Positions 8,946 to 19,203 of a stretch of DNA of 64,000 bases are shown in pieces (positions within the stretch are counted from its first letter, which is position 1; the number at the start of each line of letters is the position of its first letter). Location of the stretch: the NCBI RefSeq assembly GCF_022760995.1, contig NZ_JAKWJO010000004.1, positions 248,001 to 312,000 of the forward strand. The letters are read 5' to 3'. Source of the DNA: Dyella sedimenti (lineage in GTDB: Bacteria > Pseudomonadota > Gammaproteobacteria > Xanthomonadales > Rhodanobacteraceae). Made by a program: the position numbers and the translations under genes. The notes beneath the pieces are model-generated. The model did no database searches, was not told the DNA's origin, and was given only the letters and a program-made list of their open reading frames with translations.

Positions 8946-11900
8946 ATGCTGACCCGCCCTCATTCCCGTGGCTTTGGCCTCGGCGTTGCAGCCCTATTGC
9001 TGACCCTGGCGGGAGGCCTTATGGCACCGCTGGCACCGACCGCGTACGCGGCGACTACGACGACCGGCACGGTGGACCTCAGCCCGACGCCGCCCAACGA
9101 AACCCAGGCCGTTCCCCCGAATATTGCCGTCACTTTCGACGATTCGGGCTCCATGGCATGGGACTACATGAGCGACAATCCGCCATTCAATTACAGCTAT
9201 ACGACGAGCAACAACCATGGCGGAACGACCACTAAGGCGGAAACGTGGGGCAACGGCCCGTGGTATTGCGCGGGAGTGATCGATCCGACCGCCACGACGG
9301 GTATCGGCACGCACGTGATGAATGGCGTGTACTACAACCCTAACATCTACTACCAACCACCCATCAACTCCGATGGCACAAGCTTTCCGCAAGCCGACGC
9401 CACATTGGCAGCGGTGGATAATGATGGCGTGACCGCGCACCGGCCGCTCAACCCACAATCATCGGGCAGCAGTTCATTCCTCAACGGCACCTCGGGTTCG
9501 GGTACCCACAAGACCACTACCTACTGGAACTGTCCTTATGATGGAGGCGGCTCGGCAGGCGGCGGCCACTCTTCCAGTCCGGTATCAGGAGCCGGAGGCG
9601 GGCCGTATTACTACAAATACACCGGCCCAACCCTGGCCGTGAACAGTTACGGCATTCCAACTTCAGCAGCGTTGGCCAACCTATACAACGCCAATAACTG
9701 GACCGCCGTGCAAGTCACCAATGCCGCATTGGTCATCAACGGCACCACGATTACCGACGCCAGTGGCACCACGGTGAGCCAATATCAGAACTGGGCCAAC
9801 TGGTGGGCGTATTACCACACCCGAAACCTTATGGCGCGAACCTCGCTTTCACGCGTATTTGGCAACAGCAGCCTGGCAAGCACGACTTCAAGTGGCGGAT
9901 TCGGCAGCTCCATCCGTGTTGCATGGCAAAACCTCAACGACAGTTCCTACATGCTCACCGGCGATGCCGCCGCCATCCCTTGCACGCCGAGCAGGTTTGG
10001 AGGCTGCTCCGGTGGCTCCCCTGCCGTGCTGGGCGCCATCATCAGTGACCTGGTCGACTCGTCCAATTGCAGCGCGTCCCAAAAGCAAAGCGCCGATCCC
10101 CTCTCGACACAACAGCAAGGCCCGGTAAAGACCCCGCCGGACTGCTATCGCAGCGCGTTCTTCAACTGGATCTTCCAGGTGGGCGCCAACGGCGGCACGC
10201 CTACCCGCAGCGCCCTCGACAGGGCAGGCACATTCTTCATGCGTGGCCAAAACAATACCGGAGGCACGGGAAATCTCGAGGACCCCTACTGGCAGCCGCC
10301 GGTCAGCGGCACCGGCGATGGCAATGAGCTGAGCTGCCGGCAGAACTTCCATATGCTGGTGACGGATGGCTTGTGGAACGGCAATGGCGATGGCCCGAAA
10401 TCCGCCAGCCTCACTCTTCCCAGCAACGTGAGCCGCCTGCCCGACAACGTCTCGTTCCCAGGCACCTCGAGCGCGGGCGTCACTTCCATCTACGCCCCTG
10501 TCCACGACAACGGCGATTCGGGCTACGCCTCGCTGTCGGATCTCGCCTTCCATTATTGGGCGACCGACCTGCGCCCCGACCTTTACAAGCCAGAAGCGGG
10601 CGAATTCGTCGCCCCCTATCTGCCTGATACCAGCACCAGCGTGTTCAATCTCAGCACGCTGTCGGGCTCGAACGTCGCAAGCACCAATATCAACCAGGAA
10701 ATCTATTTCAATCCTGCCAACGATCCGGCGACCTGGCCGCATATGTCCGAATACCTGATCGGTCTGGGCGTCAGCGGCGTGCTCAATATCTCCACGAACA
10801 CGGATTGCACGAGCACCGCGGGCTCCGATACGGATGCCTGCAACCTGAGAAAGGGCACCACCAATTCCAGCGGAAGCACCGGGTGGCCGTTGCCCAACGG
10901 CTCGGGCAATGGCATCGCAGCGAACATCGACGATACCTGGCATGCGGCGCTCGCCGGTCGCGGCCAGTTCTTCAGTGCCGGCAACCCCCAGGACCTGGTC
11001 GATCAATTGACCAATGTGCTCAGCAAGATCACGGCGCGCATAGCGCAGCCGACGGTCAGTGCGGTCAATGCGAGCGTGCTGACGCTCGGCGCGCTGACAT
11101 TCAACACAGGTTACAGCTCGATCGACTGGAGCGGCGTATTGCAGGCGGTGACGCTCAATACAGATGGCACGGCCGGAGCGACGCTCTGGGATGCCGGCGC
11201 GGTCTTGAACGACGCGACCGCGACATCGCCGACAAACCGGCAGATCCTCACGGCAAGCATGAACAGCTCGGGCGCCATCGTCGGCATGGCGTTCGACAGC
11301 AACGCTGCGTTCGATAGCACCGAGGTATCGGGACTGAACGCACCTACCGCCACCGACACCAACGACACCCTGATCAACCGGGTAAACTACCTGCGCGGTG
11401 ACCGTACCGAGGAAACCGCCGGCGTCATGCGCGTACGCAACAATCTGCTGGGTGCGATCATCAATGCCCAACCGGTCTACGTAAGCTATCCGAGCAGTGG
11501 CTACACCAACAGCTGGCCGGCCGGCGCACCGGAGGCAGGCACCTCGGCACAGACCTACGACGACTTCATCACCGCCAATGCCAATCGCCCAGGCACCCTC
11601 TATATGGCAGCCAATGACGGCATGCTTCATGCCTTCAATGCCTCGACGACCTGCACCAACACGAACGCCAACGACCTGTGCGGAAAGGAACGCTGGGCCT
11701 ACGTTCCACGCGCGGTCTATGCCAACCTTGGCAATCTCACCAGCAAGTCGAGCTTCAAGTTCGCCCCGACGGTCGACAGCACACCGGTCGTTCGCGACGT
11801 GTTCTTTACCGACAACAAGTGGCACACCATCCTGGTGGGCGGCCTGCGCCTAGGCGGCCGCGGCATCTACGCCCTTGACGTTACCGACCCGACCGCCGTT

Positions 11901-13085
11901 ACCGAAACAGCCACCACGAAGGTGCTTTGGGAATTCGATGCGGACGAGGCCGCTACCACGGCCGGCAATCCGGCGAACCTTGGGTTCACCTATGGCCAGC
12001 CGAACATCGGCCGCCTTGCCAATGGCAAGTGGGTGGTATTGGTTCCAGGCGGCTATTTTCCGGACTGCAGCCAGCCCGACATGCCTGCCAACTGCAAAGT
12101 TATCGCGGCTGCATCCAATGGATATAGCTCGCTTTTCGTGCTGGATGCCCAGACCGGCGCCATCATCCAGGAACTGAAAACCCCGACCAATATTACCGGC
12201 GTCAGCAGCTACGGCCTCTCCTCGCCCGTCCTCGGCGATTACAACAATGACCAGATCGATGACGTCGCCTATGCGGGCGACCTGGCAGGCAACCTATGGC
12301 GCTTCGACCTGAGCGACCCGACTCCAGCCAACTGGAGCGTGGCCTTGGCCTATAAGCCACAGACGCAAGGAGCCCAGCCGATTACCGTGATGCCCCGACT
12401 TTTCCCTGACCCCGCCACCAATCGCTTCATGGTGGTGTTCGGCACGGGCAAATACCTGGGCGCCGTGGACAACACCAGTAACAGTGCCGCGGTCCAGTCG
12501 GTCTACGGCATCCGCGACACCCTGGATTCGGACGGCAACCCGATCACCATCACCCATGCGACGCTGCAAGCGCAAACGCTGACAGAAACGACTATTACCG
12601 ACACGGCGGATCCCAACTATGGCGCGACCGTGCGAAGCCTCACCTCCAACACGCTCAGCGCGAGCCAGGGTGGCTGGTATTTCGATCTCCAGACCTCGAA
12701 CGGCTCGAATGTCACCGATGCGGGCGAACGCGTGGTCGTGACGCCCGGTGCGGTATTCAATACCAATACGGCAGTCATCAGCACGCTCATTCCCGGCAGC
12801 AGCGACCCATGCAATCCCGCCGTGCTGGGCGCCGTCATGCTGGTCGACGCCACCAGCGGCGGCGCCGGCATGGGTGTGTCGTCGCTGGGCGGCATTCCCT
12901 ATGTGGGCGCGCGCGTCAACAATGTTCGGACCAGCGGTACCGTTCCGGTAACGACCACGGTAGGCGGCGGCAAGACCCTGTTCCCCGGACTCACGCTGAC
13001 AGGCAAGGCCAACAACGCCACCCAGCCCTTATCGGGCGATGCGCCGTTGTGGCGCCGCCGCTCCTGGAGCATCCTGAACCCATGA
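8946..13085 (+). CDS. pilY1: Type IV pilus tip adhesin/assembly factor PilY1
   Basis: 1379 residues; ATG 8946 precedes a signal peptide ending near TAYA. A von Willebrand A-like region begins early, with MIDAS residues Asp65, Ser67 and Ser69 (DDSGS). The C-terminal half is the PilY1 beta-propeller, with the calcium-binding loop DYNNDQIDD at residues 1098-1106. PilY1 caps the pilus, promotes extension and acts in adhesion and surface sensing. The middle part is rich in Gly, Ser, Thr and Asn, as expected for an exported adhesin. The stop overlaps a possible ATG of the next gene at 13082. Confidence 0.93.
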   Translation: MLTRPHSRGFGLGVAALLLTLAGGLMAPLAPTAYAATTTTGTVDLSPTPPNETQAVPPNIAVTFDDSGSMAWDYMSDNPPFNYSYTTSNNHGGTTTKAETWGNGPWYCAGVIDPTATTGIGTHVMNGVYYNPNIYYQPPINSDGTSFPQADATLAAVDNDGVTAHRPLNPQSSGSSSFLNGTSGSGTHKTTTYWNCPYDGGGSAGGGHSSSPVSGAGGGPYYYKYTGPTLAVNSYGIPTSAALANLYNANNWTAVQVTNAALVINGTTITDASGTTVSQYQNWANWWAYYHTRNLMARTSLSRVFGNSSLASTTSSGGFGSSIRVAWQNLNDSSYMLTGDAAAIPCTPSRFGGCSGGSPAVLGAIISDLVDSSNCSASQKQSADPLSTQQQGPVKTPPDCYRSAFFNWIFQVGANGGTPTRSALDRAGTFFMRGQNNTGGTGNLEDPYWQPPVSGTGDGNELSCRQNFHMLVTDGLWNGNGDGPKSASLTLPSNVSRLPDNVSFPGTSSAGVTSIYAPVHDNGDSGYASLSDLAFHYWATDLRPDLYKPEAGEFVAPYLPDTSTSVFNLSTLSGSNVASTNINQEIYFNPANDPATWPHMSEYLIGLGVSGVLNISTNTDCTSTAGSDTDACNLRKGTTNSSGSTGWPLPNGSGNGIAANIDDTWHAALAGRGQFFSAGNPQDLVDQLTNVLSKITARIAQPTVSAVNASVLTLGALTFNTGYSSIDWSGVLQAVTLNTDGTAGATLWDAGAVLNDATATSPTNRQILTASMNSSGAIVGMAFDSNAAFDSTEVSGLNAPTATDTNDTLINRVNYLRGDRTEETAGVMRVRNNLLGAIINAQPVYVSYPSSGYTNSWPAGAPEAGTSAQTYDDFITANANRPGTLYMAANDGMLHAFNASTTCTNTNANDLCGKERWAYVPRAVYANLGNLTSKSSFKFAPTVDSTPVVRDVFFTDNKWHTILVGGLRLGGRGIYALDVTDPTAVTETATTKVLWEFDADEAATTAGNPANLGFTYGQPNIGRLANGKWVVLVPGGYFPDCSQPDMPANCKVIAAASNGYSSLFVLDAQTGAIIQELKTPTNITGVSSYGLSSPVLGDYNNDQIDDVAYAGDLAGNLWRFDLSDPTPANWSVALAYKPQTQGAQPITVMPRLFPDPATNRFMVVFGTGKYLGAVDNTSNSAAVQSVYGIRDTLDSDGNPITITHATLQAQTLTETTITDTADPNYGATVRSLTSNTLSASQGGWYFDLQTSNGSNVTDAGERVVVTPGAVFNTNTAVISTLIPGSSDPCNPAVLGAVMLVDATSGGAGMGVSSLGGIPYVGARVNNVRTSGTVPVTTTVGGGKTLFPGLTLTGKANNATQPLSGDAPLWRRRSWSILNP

Positions 13086-13105
13086 CCGCGAAAAGGTGCC
13101 ATACC

Positions 13106-13522
13106 ATGAGCCGAGTCCGAGGCTTCACCTTGATCGAACTGATGGTTACGGTGGCGATCGTGGCGATACTCGCCGCCATTGCCGTGCCCTCCTACACCCG
13201 CTACGCCTATCGCGCCAGGCGTTCGGAAGGCCAGCAATTGCTGCAGAACATCGCGATGGCGGAAGAGCGCTTCTACTCGACCAACAATCGCTATGGCTCG
13301 CTGGCCGAGGTCGGCTTCAACAACACGGCATCGCCCAACGGCTATTACCTTGCGGACATCCCTGCGAGCGCATCAACCTCAAGCCAGTCGTTCACCGTGG
13401 AAGCCGTTCCGCAAGGAGTGCAGGCGAGCGATGCCTGCCAGACGCTGACTCTCAATGCCGCAGGCAAGAAAATGCCGGACCCGAGCGACTCGGCCAGCAA
13501 TTCCAACGGCTCATGCTGGTGA
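13106..13522 (+). CDS. pilE: Type IV pilin, PilE-like
   Basis: 138 residues from ATG 13106, which has an AAAAGG site and gives the short leader MSRVRG ahead of FTLIELMVTVAIVAILAAIA. An alternative ATG at 13082 overlaps the pilY1 stop (ATGA) and would lengthen the leader by eight residues. The mature protein is short, with a C-terminal Cys pair (DACQ and SCW) that could close the D-loop disulphide. PilE-type proteins in pilY1 operons are usually minor pilins that link the tip complex to the PilA fibre, so this is probably not the major subunit. Confidence 0.88.
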   Translation: MSRVRGFTLIELMVTVAIVAILAAIAVPSYTRYAYRARRSEGQQLLQNIAMAEERFYSTNNRYGSLAEVGFNNTASPNGYYLADIPASASTSSQSFTVEAVPQGVQASDACQTLTLNAAGKKMPDPSDSASNSNGSCW

Positions 13523-13526
13523 TCCC

Positions 13527-14126
13527 ATGAACCGGATATCGCACAAACCAAGAGGTTTCACGCTGATCGAGCTGATGGTCACGCTGGCAGTGGTTGCGGT
13601 GCTCGCCATCATCGCCGTCCCCAATTTCCGGGATGCCATTCATCGCAGTGCAGTAAGCAGCGCAAGCAATGCGCTTTTGGCCGATCTCAGCTATGCGCGC
13701 ACCGAAGCGGTGAACCGCGGCCAGGCGGTTTCCGTCTGTCCCAGCACGGACGGCACCAGCTGCAATGCCGGCACGGCATTCGATACGGGCTGGATCATTT
13801 ATGCCTATACCCCCGGCAATGCGAAACCCAATACGGCCTACGATGCCGCGGATGGCACCAACCTATTGCTGCGCTATACCCAACAACGGCAGGGCGTTTC
13901 GATACAGGCGGGTACGGGCGGCCTGATTCTCAGCTTCGATGCCCAAGGGCAGCAGATGCCCAGCGCCAGCGCTACCGCACAGAGCTTTGTCATCTGCTAC
14001 CGGGACAGCGGCACGGGTGCCGGAGCGAATACCTCATCGGTGCCGGGCACCCAGCTGAATCTGAGCACCGCTGGCAGCGTCAGCACCGCGACGCTGACAG
14101 CTGGAGCGACCTGCACGCCGGGTTGA
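13527..14126 (+). CDS. fimT: GspH/FimT-family pseudopilin
   Basis: 199 residues. The leader MNRISHKPRG precedes FTLIELMVTLAVVAVLAIIA, and the downstream ALLADLSYARTEAVNRG segment is diagnostic for the GspH/FimT domain. Members are minor pilins; FimT homologues in related bacteria can bind DNA during natural transformation. It lies only 4 bp after pilE. In most relatives I know, the fimT/fimU gene opens this operon; here it is last, although GspH paralogues are easily confused. Cys residues near residues 70, 76 and the C-terminus could form disulphides. Confidence 0.87.
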   Translation: MNRISHKPRGFTLIELMVTLAVVAVLAIIAVPNFRDAIHRSAVSSASNALLADLSYARTEAVNRGQAVSVCPSTDGTSCNAGTAFDTGWIIYAYTPGNAKPNTAYDAADGTNLLLRYTQQRQGVSIQAGTGGLILSFDAQGQQMPSASATAQSFVICYRDSGTGAGANTSSVPGTQLNLSTAGSVSTATLTAGATCTPG

Positions 14127-14141
14127 GCGACATCCACCGGG

Positions 14142-14179
14142 CTTCTGCATCCGCCAAACGCCCTGGTGGCACGCAGAAG
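14142..14179. other. Hairpin between the pilus operon and rapA
   Basis: CTTCTGC (14142-14148) pairs with GCAGAAG (14173-14179) over a 24-nt loop that itself has pairing potential (CCACC/GGTGG nearby). No T-tract follows, so at best a weak terminator for the pilus operon. Confidence 0.35.
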
Positions 14180-14249
14180 TCCGCGTTCTCTAGGCATCCA
14201 CAACCACTGAGCGGATAATCGGCGGCCCTAGCAACTTGCGGTACCGCTG

Positions 14250-17090
14250 ATGTTTGTCCCCGGTCAACGTTGGATCTCCACCGCCGAGCCCGAGCTCGGC
14301 CTTGGCACCGTGCTTCGCGTCGAGGGACGCGGGGTGCAGGTGCTGTTCGCCAAGGCGGGTGTGCTGCGCCCTTACGCGATCGACTCGGCCCCCCTGGTGC
14401 GGGCGGAGTTCCGTCCCGGCCAGCGCGTGGCCGGCAAGGGCATCGCCTTCCTGGTCGAGCGGGTGGAGGTGCGCGAGGACCTGCTGGTCTACCGCGGCGA
14501 GGGCCGCGAGCTGGAGGAAGGCCAGCTCGACGACGAGCAGGCCGTCAGCCAGGCCGATGACCGGCTGATCGGCGGCCGCACCGATCCCGTGCTCCATTTC
14601 GAGCAGCGCCTGGAGGGCCTGCGCCGCCGCGCCGAGGCCCGCCGCTCGCCCGCCTGGGGCCTGGGCGCGGCCCGCATCGGCCTGGTGCCGCACCAACTGC
14701 GCGTGGCCGGCATCGCCGCCTCGCGGCGCCCGCCCCGGGTACTGCTGGCGGACGAGGTGGGCCTGGGCAAGACCATCGAGGCGGGCATGATCATCGCCCG
14801 CCAGCTCGCCACCGGCCGCGCCGGGCGGGTACTGCTGCTGCTGCCGGACACCCTGGTCTACCAATGGTTCGTGGAGCTGCTGCGCCGCTTCAACCTGAGC
14901 TTCGCCATCTACGACGAGGAGCGCTGCGAGGCGCTGGAGCAGACCGGCGACGGCCGCAATCCGTTCGAGGACGAGCAGTTGGTGATCGCCGACTTCGGCT
15001 TCCTCGAGCAGTCGCCCCGGCGCGCGCAGCAACTGCTGGATGCGCGCTGGGACCTGCTGGTGGTGGACGAGGCGCATCACCTGGCCTGGACGCCGGAGGC
15101 GGCCAGCCCCCGCTATACCCTGGTGGAACAACTGGCCGCGGCCACGCCGGGCGTGATCCTGCTCACCGCCACGCCGGAGCAGTTGGGCCGCAGCGGCCAC
15201 TTTGCCCGCCTGCGCCTGCTCGACCCGCAGCGCTACCACGACCTGGATGCCTACCTGGCCGAGTCGGACCGCTTCCACAATCTCTCCCGCATCGCCGACC
15301 GCCTGCTGGACGGCGAGCCGCTCGACAACGCGCAGCAGGGCGCGCTGCGCGACATCTTCACCGGCGACGACGCGCTGCAAGCCCGCCTGGCCGACACGAC
15401 CAAGCCGGACAACGCGCGCGAGATCCTCGCCGCGCTGATCGACCGCCACGGCACCGGCCGCGTGATGTTCCGCAACCGTCGCGCCAGCATCGGCGGCTTT
15501 CCCAAGCGCATCCCGGTGTGGCACCTGCGGGAGGCGGACACGCTCAGCGACGATGGCCGCCAGGCCCTGCTGGCCGAATTCCACGCGGACATCCAGCAGC
15601 CGCCACCGGCGCTGGAACTCGACTACGCCAACGACCCGCGCCTGGACGCGCTGGTCGCCCTGCTGGAGGCCCATCCGCAGGACAAGTTCCTGCTGATCTG
15701 CCGCAGCCAGGCCAAGGTGCTGGCCCTGGAAGACGCCCTGCGCACCAAGAGCGGCGTGGGCGTGGCCCGCTTCCACGAGGGCCTTGGCATCGTGCAGCGC
15801 GACCGCAACGCGGCCTACTTCGCCCAGCCAGACGGCGCGCGCCTGCTGCTGTGCTCGGAGATCGGCTCGGAAGGCCGCAACTTCCAGTTCGCCCACCGGC
15901 TGGTGCTGTGGGACCTGCCGCTCGACCCGGACCTGCTGGAACAGCGCATCGGCCGCCTGGACCGCATCGGCCAGAAGCACGACATCAGCATCCACATCCT
16001 GGCCGTGGCCGACAGCGCGCAGCACGTGCTGGCCCGCTGGTATGACGAGGGCGTGGACGCGTTCCGCACCAGCCCCGCCGACGGCCGTGAGCTGCTGCGC
16101 CGCTTCGGCGAATCGCTGGCGCGGCTGGCCGAGGAGCATGCGCGCGGCGTGGACAACCGCGACCAGGAGCTGGACGTGCTGCTGGCCGAGACGCGCGGCG
16201 CGCACGAGGCAATGGCCGCCTTGATCCGCGACGGCCGCGACCACCTGCTGGAACTGGCCGCCAGCCGCGACCTGCACGCCGACGAACTGCAGCAGGCCTT
16301 CGCCCGCGAGGACCACGATCCCGGCCGCGACGCCTTTATCCAGGCCCTGCTGGAGCGCTTCGGCATCCATGCCGAGGAACTGGGCGGCAAGGTGCTGCTG
16401 CTCGACCCGCAGTACCTCTCCACCGACGCCCTGCCCGGTTTCGCCGAAGGCCCGCAGGCGGTCACCTTCGCCCGCGAGGTGGCGCTGGCCCGCGAGGAAC
16501 TGCCGCTGCTGCGGCTGGACCACCCGATGGTGATGGGCGCCCTCGACCTGGCGCTGTCCAACGAGCAGGGCAATGCCGCCTTCCTGGTGGACGACGCCCT
16601 GCCGCCGCGCAGCGCCCTGCTGCAGGCGGTGTTCCTGCTCGAATGCGTAGCCGACCGCCAACTGGACGCCGAGCGCTTCCTGCCCACCCAGCCCATCGTG
16701 GTCACCATCGACACGCGCCTGAGCGAGCGCGCGGATTTCCGCCCCAGCGACATCGCCCTGCGCAAGGCCGCCGATCGCACCATCGAGGTGCCGCGCTACC
16801 GCAAGTTCCTCGCCAAGCTGGTGCCGCCGATGCTGGAAAAGGCCGAGGCCCTGGCGGGCGAGCGTGCCCAGGCCGGCATCGACGAGGCCGTGGCCCAGGC
16901 CACCGGCACGCTGGATGCGGAGCTCTCGCGCCTGCTGGCGTTGCGCGCGGTGAACCCGGCCATCAGCGAAGCCGAGATCGCCGCCGTGACCGACGAGCGC
17001 ACCGCCCTGCTCAAGGCCCTGCCGGCGGCACGCCTGCGGCTGGACGCGGTGCGCTTCGTGGTGAGCCCGGACTTCCTGGCGCTGCGCTGA
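14250..17090 (+). CDS. rapA: RNA polymerase-associated ATPase RapA (HepA)
   Basis: 946 residues, close to the E. coli length (968). It starts with the tandem Tudor-like N-terminal region (FVPGQRWIS), followed by the SWI2/SNF2 helicase core: Walker A GLGKT with Lys174 and Walker B DEAH at 273-276. The C-terminal helicase lobe has RIGRLDRIGQKHD and the protein ends with the RapA C-terminal domain. RapA binds core RNA polymerase and recycles it after transcription using ATP. It is monocistronic here, 123 bp after the pilus operon and convergent with the permease. The start has only a weak ribosome site, but homology begins at this Met. Confidence 0.95.
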   Translation: MFVPGQRWISTAEPELGLGTVLRVEGRGVQVLFAKAGVLRPYAIDSAPLVRAEFRPGQRVAGKGIAFLVERVEVREDLLVYRGEGRELEEGQLDDEQAVSQADDRLIGGRTDPVLHFEQRLEGLRRRAEARRSPAWGLGAARIGLVPHQLRVAGIAASRRPPRVLLADEVGLGKTIEAGMIIARQLATGRAGRVLLLLPDTLVYQWFVELLRRFNLSFAIYDEERCEALEQTGDGRNPFEDEQLVIADFGFLEQSPRRAQQLLDARWDLLVVDEAHHLAWTPEAASPRYTLVEQLAAATPGVILLTATPEQLGRSGHFARLRLLDPQRYHDLDAYLAESDRFHNLSRIADRLLDGEPLDNAQQGALRDIFTGDDALQARLADTTKPDNAREILAALIDRHGTGRVMFRNRRASIGGFPKRIPVWHLREADTLSDDGRQALLAEFHADIQQPPPALELDYANDPRLDALVALLEAHPQDKFLLICRSQAKVLALEDALRTKSGVGVARFHEGLGIVQRDRNAAYFAQPDGARLLLCSEIGSEGRNFQFAHRLVLWDLPLDPDLLEQRIGRLDRIGQKHDISIHILAVADSAQHVLARWYDEGVDAFRTSPADGRELLRRFGESLARLAEEHARGVDNRDQELDVLLAETRGAHEAMAALIRDGRDHLLELAASRDLHADELQQAFAREDHDPGRDAFIQALLERFGIHAEELGGKVLLLDPQYLSTDALPGFAEGPQAVTFAREVALAREELPLLRLDHPMVMGALDLALSNEQGNAAFLVDDALPPRSALLQAVFLLECVADRQLDAERFLPTQPIVVTIDTRLSERADFRPSDIALRKAADRTIEVPRYRKFLAKLVPPMLEKAEALAGERAQAGIDEAVAQATGTLDAELSRLLALRAVNPAISEAEIAAVTDERTALLKALPAARLRLDAVRFVVSPDFLALR

Positions 17091-17153
17091 AGTCCTTCCG
17101 CCTCGCGCGCACGGCGCTTGGAGCCGCCGCGCGATTTGCGGCAGGGAAACCCG

Positions 17154-18521
17154 TCAATTCGCTACGGCCAACGCCGACTGCCGCCATCCACCCCATCGAT
17201 AGGACAACGCGAGCAGCGCGATCCATGCCGCGCCCACGTACAACGCCACGCGCGTATCCGGGCTGATGCCCAGCATCACCACCACGAAGCCCAGGAAGGC
17301 CAGGCAAACGACGCCGCTCAGCGGCCACCAGCGCAGGCGGAAACCCGTGGGCGGCCTGCCTTCCCGCTGCAGGCGGCGGCGGAAGCCGTAGTGCGCCAGC
17401 AGCACCATGGTCCACGTCCACACCGTGTTGAACGACAGGATGGACATCATCACCCCGAACACCCGGGCCGGCAGCAGGTAGTTCAGCAGCACGGCGAACA
17501 GCAGTACCGCCAGCGTCCCCAGGATGGCGTGCATCGGCACGCCCTGCGCATTCACCCGGGCCAGCGCTGCCGGCGCCTGTCCCTTGTCGGCCAGGCTGTA
17601 CAGCATGCGGCTGCCGCTGAAGGTCGTGCTGTTGAAGCCCGACAGCGCCGCCGTGATCACCACGAAGTTGATCACGCCCGCCGCCCGCGGAATGCCCAGC
17701 CTGGCGAAGGTGGTGACGAACGGACTGCCATGCTCGCCCAGCCCGCTCCACGGATAAATCGCCATGATGACGAACAGCGCGCCCACGTAGAAGATCAGGA
17801 TACGCCATAGCACCGAATTCACCGCGCGCGGGATGGTGCGTTCCGGCTGCGCCGCCTCGCCCGCCGCGATGCCCACGGTTTCCACGCCACCGAACGAGAA
17901 CACCACCACCGGCAAGGCCAGCACCATGCCGGTGAAGCCGTGCGGGAACCAGCCGCCGTGCGCCCACAGGTTCGATAGCCCGGTGGGCCGGCCGCCGTTG
18001 CCCCAGCCCAGGAAGATGATGGCCAGGCCGCCGGCGATCATCGCCAGCACGGTCAGCACCTTGACCAGGGTGAACCAGAATTCCATCTCGCCGTAGACCT
18101 TCACGTTGAGCAGGTTGAGCCCGCCGATCATCAGCACGCTGGCCAGCACCCAGATCCAGCGCGGCCAGTCGGGGAACCACTCGTGCATGTAGGCGCCCAC
18201 CGCGGTGGCCTCCGCCATGCCTACGCCCACCATCAGCAGCCAGTAGTTCCAACCCGTCGCGTAGCCGGCGAAGGGGCCGAGATAACGCTGCGCGTACACG
18301 CTGAAAGAACCGGGCACCGGATCGCGCACGGTCATCTCGCCCAGCGCGCGCATGATGATGAAGATCATCGCGCCGCCGACCAGGTAGGCAAACAGCACCG
18401 ACGGGCCGGCCAGCGTGATCGCATCGGCCGAGCCGAGGAACAGGCCGGCGCCGATGGCCATGCCCAGCGCCATGAAAGTGATATGGCGCGGGGTCAGCCT
18501 GCGCTGGAGATGCTGCGTCAT
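17154..18521 (-). CDS. Amino acid permease, APC superfamily (ProY/GabP-like)
   Basis: 455 residues with about 12 hydrophobic segments. The AAT-family N-terminus is present (RRLTPRHITFMALGMAIGAGLFLG), with the GxG of helix 1 and the conserved FSFGGVE region in helix 6. Members are inner-membrane proton symporters for single amino acids. Resemblance is closest to proline-, aromatic- or GABA-type permeases, but the substrate cannot be fixed from sequence. It lies 31 bp downstream of the rhomboid gene on the same strand, so the two may be co-transcribed. Confidence 0.87.
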   Translation of the reverse strand: MTQHLQRRLTPRHITFMALGMAIGAGLFLGSADAITLAGPSVLFAYLVGGAMIFIIMRALGEMTVRDPVPGSFSVYAQRYLGPFAGYATGWNYWLLMVGVGMAEATAVGAYMHEWFPDWPRWIWVLASVLMIGGLNLLNVKVYGEMEFWFTLVKVLTVLAMIAGGLAIIFLGWGNGGRPTGLSNLWAHGGWFPHGFTGMVLALPVVVFSFGGVETVGIAAGEAAQPERTIPRAVNSVLWRILIFYVGALFVIMAIYPWSGLGEHGSPFVTTFARLGIPRAAGVINFVVITAALSGFNSTTFSGSRMLYSLADKGQAPAALARVNAQGVPMHAILGTLAVLLFAVLLNYLLPARVFGVMMSILSFNTVWTWTMVLLAHYGFRRRLQREGRPPTGFRLRWWPLSGVVCLAFLGFVVVMLGISPDTRVALYVGAAWIALLALSYRWGGWRQSALAVAN

Positions 18522-18552
18522 GGCACTGCCGGAAACGAGGAGAAACGAAGGC

Positions 18553-19203
18553 TCAGCGCCAGAGGCGCCGCTGCGGTTTGACCGGCAGCTTGCCGCGCCA
18601 GTACTGGATCAGGATGAAGCCGCCCAGCATGCCGCCCAGGTGGGCGAAATGGGCGATGCCGGACTGCGTGCCGGTCACGCCCAGCACCAGCTCGTACAGC
18701 GCATACAGCGTGACGAACAGCCAGGCGGGGATCGGGATGGGCAGGAAGATGAGCATCATCTTCTCGTGCGGGAACAGCATGCCGAAGGCCAGCAGCACGC
18801 CGAAGATCGCGCCCGAGGCGCCCAGCGTGGGATAGAAGCCGCCGGTGAACCACTGCACCACCGCCAACTGGGCCAGGGCCGCCATCACCAGGCACACGAA
18901 GTAGTACAGCGCAAAATTGCGCGGGCCGAAGATGCGCTCGATCTGCCCGCCGAACATGAACAGCGCCAGCATGTTCGAGAACAGGTGCAGCGTGCTGCCA
19001 TGCATGAAGGCGTAGGTGACCACCTGCCACGGGCGGAACCCGATCGCCACCAAGCCCTGCGAACTCTGCGCGATCTGGTCAGGCCCCCACGGCCAGAGCG
19101 CGAAGTGCATCAGCAGGGTCTCGCCCATGAACTGCTGCAACAGGAATACCGCCACGTTGGCAATCAACAAGTTACGGGTGACGACAGGCAAATCGAACGG
19201 CAT
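18553..19203 (-). CDS. Rhomboid family intramembrane serine protease
   Basis: 216 residues, six predicted membrane helices. Catalytic features: Ser130 in GASGAIFG, His188 in AHLGG, and the HxxxN oxyanion motif (His73, Asn77). The C-terminus has GGFILIQYW followed by a basic tail. Rhomboids cut single-pass membrane proteins within the bilayer; bacterial roles include membrane-protein quality control. The start at 19203 is where homology begins, and upstream in-frame codons do not resemble the family. It heads a possible two-gene unit with the permease. Confidence 0.92.
   Translation of the reverse strand: MPFDLPVVTRNLLIANVAVFLLQQFMGETLLMHFALWPWGPDQIAQSSQGLVAIGFRPWQVVTYAFMHGSTLHLFSNMLALFMFGGQIERIFGPRNFALYYFVCLVMAALAQLAVVQWFTGGFYPTLGASGAIFGVLLAFGMLFPHEKMMLIFLPIPIPAWLFVTLYALYELVLGVTGTQSGIAHFAHLGGMLGGFILIQYWRGKLPVKPQRRLWR

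Noticed and set aside
14190..16661. Very long open frame (823 codons) antisense to rapA
   Set aside because: Typical consequence of GC-rich codon bias on the opposite strand; it is low-complexity His/Gln/Ala/Gly-rich with no recognisable domain, while the plus strand encodes an unmistakable RapA.
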